Positions 63,614 through 64,000 of a DNA stretch of 64,000 nucleotides are shown one piece after another (position 1 is the first letter of the stretch; each line of letters starts with the position of its first letter). Both the position numbers and the translations under genes were made by a program. Where the stretch lies: positions 38,837-102,836 of the forward strand of contig NZ_ALJC01000091.1 in the NCBI RefSeq assembly GCF_000282975.1. Direction: 5' to 3'. Below the pieces are notes generated by a model. That model had not been told where the DNA came from. It saw only the letters and a program-made list of their open reading frames with translations, and made no database searches. The DNA is from Pseudomonas psychrophila HA-4 (lineage in GTDB: Bacteria; Pseudomonadota; Gammaproteobacteria; Pseudomonadales; Pseudomonadaceae).

Positions 63614-64000
63614 TTATTCGCCCATCTGCCGCATGGAGATGGGAAATTGCTTGTCTTCATAAATTCCGCTGCAGTCAGCAATGCTCTTGGCACCCTGACG
63701 GCAATCAACCTTTGGCATTTCGTAACGGCTACCGTCGCCGCAGGCCGCCTGGCCCAGACTGTTGATGGACAGGTTGCCGCCGTGCATGGCCGCCGTGACC
63801 GGGCCTGTGCAACTGATGCCGTCGGGCTTGCGCACCACAACCTCGCCTTTACCGTCTTTGAACTGGTACTCCAAGCGCAACGGCTTGCCGGTGGTTTTAT
63901 CCTGAATGCCAGCCCCGGCGCGGAAACGGCCGTTGAGGAAGTCTGCCTGGCCGTCAGCCGCTTCAGACGGAATGCTCAACGGCGGGCCGGGCACCTCGGG
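63614..64000 (-). CDS. C-terminal part of an uncharacterised protein, gene runs off the right edge
   Basis: At least 128 codons are open to the window end and the stop is at 63614-63616. The reading frame continues as PEVPGPP at the edge, so the start is not present; the GTG at 63994 is not taken as a start. The visible part includes a basic KDGKGEVVVRKPDGISCTGP stretch and at least four cysteines (ISCTG, AACGDG, VDCRQG, ADCSG), suggesting an exported, disulfide-rich domain. It could be the SrfA-equivalent or another envelope protein. It shares the operon. Confidence 0.65.
   Translation of the reverse strand, partial: PEVPGPPLSIPSEAADGQADFLNGRFRAGAGIQDKTTGKPLRLEYQFKDGKGEVVVRKPDGISCTGPVTAAMHGGNLSINSLGQAACGDGSRYEMPKVDCRQGAKSIADCSGIYEDKQFPISMRQMGE

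Overview
The window reads as chromosomal DNA of a Pseudomonas, most likely of the P. fluorescens group. Support comes from Pseudomonas-type genes (algC, a 259-residue crc next to pyrE, exbB-exbD-tonB, oxyR-recG, the dad cluster with a pauR-like regulator, cytochrome c5), a GC-rich core (35 of 60 bases in the sampled line 60001-60060) and REP-like palindromes between genes. No rRNA, tRNA, CRISPR array, insertion sequence or phage gene was recognised.

Layout. 1-16140 is core housekeeping: the 3' end of dut, algC, argB, pyrE/crc (divergent), a GlxA-type regulator with an SDR enzyme, a DUF4870 membrane protein, rph, yicC-gmk, rpoZ-spoT-ridA, a lipoprotein, an epimerase-like protein and exbBD-tonB. 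16141-29200 holds oxyR-recG, a YbaK-HDOD fusion, a small hypothetical gene, an HU gene, rubredoxin reductase and rubredoxin, ubiC-ubiA, a penicillin/AHL acylase-type Ntn hydrolase, a thioredoxin-like membrane protein and an alpha/beta hydrolase. 29243-36047 is the D-alanine catabolic cluster (Lrp-type regulator, dadA, a RidA paralogue, alanine racemase), then a PauR-like regulator, cytochrome c5 and an acetyl-CoA hydrolase/transferase-like protein. 36274-43480 holds xpt, rep, a degenerate GGDEF-EAL protein, a MATE exporter and a LysR regulator.

43588-47127 is an accessory islet lying between the LysR gene and comM. An orphan hcp gene overlaps a candidate type VI secretion effector. The effector changes from GC-rich to AT-rich sequence inside its coding region. 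It faces an AT-rich, opposite-strand array of six related small membrane proteins plus one unrelated membrane protein. I read this as toxin plus a multi-copy immunity array. A 54-codon frame overlaps the comM stop codon at the islet edge.

48722-64000 is one long minus-strand operon that continues past the right edge. In transcription order it encodes a secreted or surface protein (C-terminus only), SrfB (actin/Hsp70-fold ATPase), SrfC (dynamin-like GTPase), a bitopic membrane protein, a periplasmic von Willebrand A protein, an ABC ATPase and FtsX/MacB-type permease, a periplasmic formylglycine-generating-enzyme-like protein without the usual cysteines, two coiled-coil lipoproteins and a membrane-anchored VWA protein. 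The ABC/permease/FGE-like/lipoprotein block has the same parts as the TagT-TagS-TagR-TagQ module that activates the PpkA kinase in type VI secretion. Here it sits with SrfB/SrfC and a VWA protein without a kinase domain. This is the most unusual system in the window, and its function is inferred only.

Short palindromic repeats of at least three kinds lie between genes. Three are large (about 130-160 bp) inverted pairs.
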